Assembly (NCBI GenBank): GCA_030605285.1
Contig: JAUWIQ010000043.1
Span: 1-9,672 of the forward strand
Direction of reading: 5' to 3'
From: Planctomycetota bacterium
GTDB taxonomy: Bacteria > Planctomycetota > Planctomycetia > Pirellulales > UBA7805
Length of the DNA stretch: 9,672 nt
In this document: positions 7,555 to 9,672 of the stretch, piece by piece
Numbering within the stretch: position 1 is the stretch's first letter
Layout: each line of letters opens with the position of its first letter
The notes under the pieces: model-generated
Seen by the model: the letters and a program-made list of their open reading frames with translations, nothing else
Told to the model about the DNA's origin: nothing
Databases searched by the model: none
Made by a program: the position numbers and the translations under genes

Positions 7555-8736
7555 ATGCACGAATACGATGTTCTGATTGCGATCGATCCGGATTGGAGTC
7601 AGTTAGGCGCGGCGCGAGTCGCAATGATTGAGGCATGGGTGGGTGATGAGGCGGGAGGACTGATTCTCATCCCTGGGGCAGTCCATGCGGGAAGCGTTGT
7701 GACAAGCTGGATCCATGATCCCGATTATCAGCGTTTGCGAGACCTCTATCCTGTGAATTTTCGTGATAACTTTGAACTCTCAGAAACGTGGGGGCCGCAG
7801 GCTTCCCAGGCGCATGCCCTGGCGTTCACCCGGGACGGGACCGAAGCGCCTTTTCTCCAGTTGGATGACAACCCCCTTGCTAGTCAGCAAATTTGGACAG
7901 CGTTTGAAGGCGTGTACGGCGGACAGTCGGTCGAGAGTAAGAAGTTGGGCGCAACCATCTATGCCCACTATCAGGATGACCTTGCAGAATCGCTGGGTCA
8001 GGTCCCCATTTTCTTTGCCGGACAGTTTTACGGGAAGGGTCGTGTTTTCTATCAGGGTAGTGGTGAAATGTGGCGGATTCGGCGATTAGATGAAGCGTAT
8101 TTTGAGCAGTTGTATACGCGGTTGATTCGGCATGTTTCGACCGGCCGACTGCATCGCGGATCGCCTCGTGGCGATGTGCTTTTGCTCGAAAAAGAGACGT
8201 ATCACGTTGGCGATACCATTCCGGTCGTGGCCCAATTGAAGGATGCCCAGCGAAACCCCTACGAGGCCGCAAAGGTTATCATGTATGTGTTCGGCTCCGA
8301 TGGCCGAGCGTTGCCCCTGGAGTTGAAGGCAGACCCGGTCAGGAAGGGAACCTTCCGCGGCGATTTTCGCGCCCAGCAGCCACAGGACTATCGCCTGGAG
8401 CTGCAACCGCCGGAAAGTGACGACGAGGTGCTCTCCAAAGTGGTGAAGGTGACGACCTCCGATCGGGAAAAGAGACATCCCCAACAGGATGAAAAAATCT
8501 TAAAACAACTGGCAGACAGTACGGGCGGGCGTTACTTGGCATCGATCGAAGATGCCCTTGGGCAATCTGGCGATCCGCCTCTGGTCAGTGTTTTGAAGGA
8601 TCAAACACGTGTGACCCCTGTCGCTGGGGATATCGACCCCCTTTGGGAAGCCGCCTGGAGCCGGTGGATGATGTTTCTGCTCTGCGGTGTTTTATGTTTC
8701 GAATGGTTGCTGAGGCGGCTGTTTAGATTGGCCTGA
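7555..8736 (+). CDS. VWA/GATase-like membrane protein, C-terminal half
   Basis: These 393 residues continue the preceding gene in the same frame straight after its TAA. The start ATG abuts the stop (TAAATG), so reinitiation is possible, but no good ribosome site is visible. The half begins in the middle of the GATase-like Rossmann region (YDVLIAIDPDW at 4-14, GGLILIPGAVH at 34-44, then FFAGQFYGKGRVFYQGSGE at about 153-171). A beta-sandwich-like region follows (about 205-305, TYHVGDTIPVVAQLKD), then LADSTGGRYL and a C-terminal membrane segment (about 370-388) with a basic end. On its own it would lack the first part of its Rossmann fold and the N-terminal anchors, so separate function is doubtful. 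It is best read as the 3' part of a gene broken or recoded at 7552. The next gene follows after 36 bases. Confidence 0.82.
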   Translation: MHEYDVLIAIDPDWSQLGAARVAMIEAWVGDEAGGLILIPGAVHAGSVVTSWIHDPDYQRLRDLYPVNFRDNFELSETWGPQASQAHALAFTRDGTEAPFLQLDDNPLASQQIWTAFEGVYGGQSVESKKLGATIYAHYQDDLAESLGQVPIFFAGQFYGKGRVFYQGSGEMWRIRRLDEAYFEQLYTRLIRHVSTGRLHRGSPRGDVLLLEKETYHVGDTIPVVAQLKDAQRNPYEAAKVIMYVFGSDGRALPLELKADPVRKGTFRGDFRAQQPQDYRLELQPPESDDEVLSKVVKVTTSDREKRHPQQDEKILKQLADSTGGRYLASIEDALGQSGDPPLVSVLKDQTRVTPVAGDIDPLWEAAWSRWMMFLLCGVLCFEWLLRRLFRLA

Positions 8737-8772
8737 AAATAAATCGTTGATGTGCCCTCTGGAACTCAGTGT

Positions 8773-9672
8773 ATGGTAACGGTCTCCGAAAGAATAACTC
8801 AACCTTCCCTTTGGGCTGATCGCCTGCAGAAATTGCGTTGGCTTCTGCGTGGCTACATCCTCTTGCAGGGAATCGCTGCCGTGCTGGCGTTGTTGGCGAT
8901 CCTCTTCTGGATCAGCCTGTTTGTGGATTGGGCAATGGAGCCTGCGGTCAGTTCTCGTATTCTGCTGCTCGCAATTTTTTGCGTTCTGGCGGTCGCCGTG
9001 GTATTTCACGTGTCCGCCAGTCGCCTCCTGGTACCGCTTTCGGATCGCAGCATGGCCTTGCTGCTGGAGCGTCAGTATCACGGTTTAGGAGATCGTTTAG
9101 TGACGGTTGTTGAGTTGGCCAGTAAGAATAAACAGGAACTAGACTGCGACCCGCGGATGTTGGCAAGTACTCGCGATGAGGTCGATCGCATGATGCCGCA
9201 AACAGATATTCGAGTTGTCTTCAATCTGAAACCGCTTCTGCGAAACTTTCTTGTTGCGGGTTTTCTCCTCGCTACGGTTGCTGGTTTTTTAATAGGGCAA
9301 CCCGAGGTCGCTCGCATTTGGGCCCAGCGGAGCCTGTTGCTGGGGAATGTGGCGTGGCCGCATGCGACGAAAATCGATGTGGAGGGATTTGCGCCCGATC
9401 CGCAGGGCCGTCGTGCGGTGAAAGTGGCCCGAGGTGGTAGCCTGGCGGTGCGAGCGATGGCGGATATGAATTGGGCTATTCCAGATGCTGTGGAGATTTG
9501 TTACCAGGCCGATGCAGGAGTTTTGAACAGGCCCAACATGACAAGGCTTAACCGCGCGGTCCCGGGGCGCGATCCTCATCAGTTTTATGAGTACCAATTT
9601 ACGAACATTCAATCCTCCATGCCCTTCAGCGTGACCGCGAAGGGTGGCGGGTTTTTTGCGAAGCACGACCGC
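8773..9672 (+). CDS. Large planctomycete membrane protein, N-terminal part (3' end outside window)
   Basis: The frame is open for 300 codons from ATG 8773 to the window edge with no stop, so the gene is partial. Three membrane segments are visible at about residues 29-51 (ILLQGIAAVLALLAILFWIS), 62-82 and 157-177. Between the second and third lies a cytoplasmic-looking stretch with VPLSDRSMALLLERQY and GLGDRLVTVVEL. After the third come RSLLLGN, a W-P-rich turn and a beta-rich region (KVARGGSLAVRA). This pattern is typical of long hypothetical proteins, sometimes labelled DUF4175-like, that end this operon type in planctomycetes; the label is from memory and uncertain. GGA at 8761-8763 could serve as a weak ribosome site. 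A GTG at 8752 in the same frame is an alternative start. Function unknown; an accessory role with the VWA proteins is inferred from position only. Confidence 0.75.
   Translation, partial: MVTVSERITQPSLWADRLQKLRWLLRGYILLQGIAAVLALLAILFWISLFVDWAMEPAVSSRILLLAIFCVLAVAVVFHVSASRLLVPLSDRSMALLLERQYHGLGDRLVTVVELASKNKQELDCDPRMLASTRDEVDRMMPQTDIRVVFNLKPLLRNFLVAGFLLATVAGFLIGQPEVARIWAQRSLLLGNVAWPHATKIDVEGFAPDPQGRRAVKVARGGSLAVRAMADMNWAIPDAVEICYQADAGVLNRPNMTRLNRAVPGRDPHQFYEYQFTNIQSSMPFSVTAKGGGFFAKHDR

Overview
This window looks like chromosomal DNA of a planctomycete, most like the Pirellulales. The GC content is moderate, by eye in the mid-50s. The gene order is one I associate with that phylum: PQQ-type beta-propeller protein, secreted alpha/alpha-toroid (prenyltransferase/squalene-oxidase repeat) protein, MoxR AAA+ ATPase, DUF58 protein, BatA-like VWA membrane protein, a second VWA/GATase-like membrane protein, and a large membrane protein. 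The taxonomic call rests on family recognition and gene order; there is no rRNA or other marker here.

Layout, all on the + strand: 2-496 is the 3' end of a beta-propeller-like protein. 585-1658 is a toroid protein with a signal peptide. 1739-2518 is a MoxR ATPase cut short by an in-frame TAG, and its C-terminal coding sequence is still readable in the same frame to 2779, with a second TAG at 2603-2605. 2748-3650 is DUF58. 3713-5989 is a BatA-like VWA protein. 5986-7554 and 7555-8736 are two halves of one VWA/GATase-like membrane protein separated by a single in-frame TAA. 8773-9672 is the N-terminal 300 residues of a large membrane protein that runs off the window. Gaps between genes are short (up to 88 bases), and 4-base or 32-base overlaps occur. 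The set therefore reads as one operon or a few coupled transcription units. No RNA gene, mobile element, CRISPR array or convincing promoter or terminator was seen.

How the genes probably work together (inference): MoxR ATPases are typically encoded beside VWA and DUF58 proteins and are thought to act as chaperones that remodel or activate partners through metal-dependent VWA contacts. Here a cytoplasmic MoxR/DUF58 pair would work with two membrane-anchored VWA proteins of parallel architecture. The toroid protein, beta-propeller protein and final membrane protein are conserved companions of unknown role.

The main oddity is three in-frame stop codons (TAG, TAG, TAA) in two otherwise well-preserved genes, with no frameshift. 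The sequence after each stop continues the expected family sequence. Possible explanations are recent inactivation, stop readthrough or recoding, splitting with translational reinitiation, or base errors in the assembly. The sequence alone cannot decide between them.
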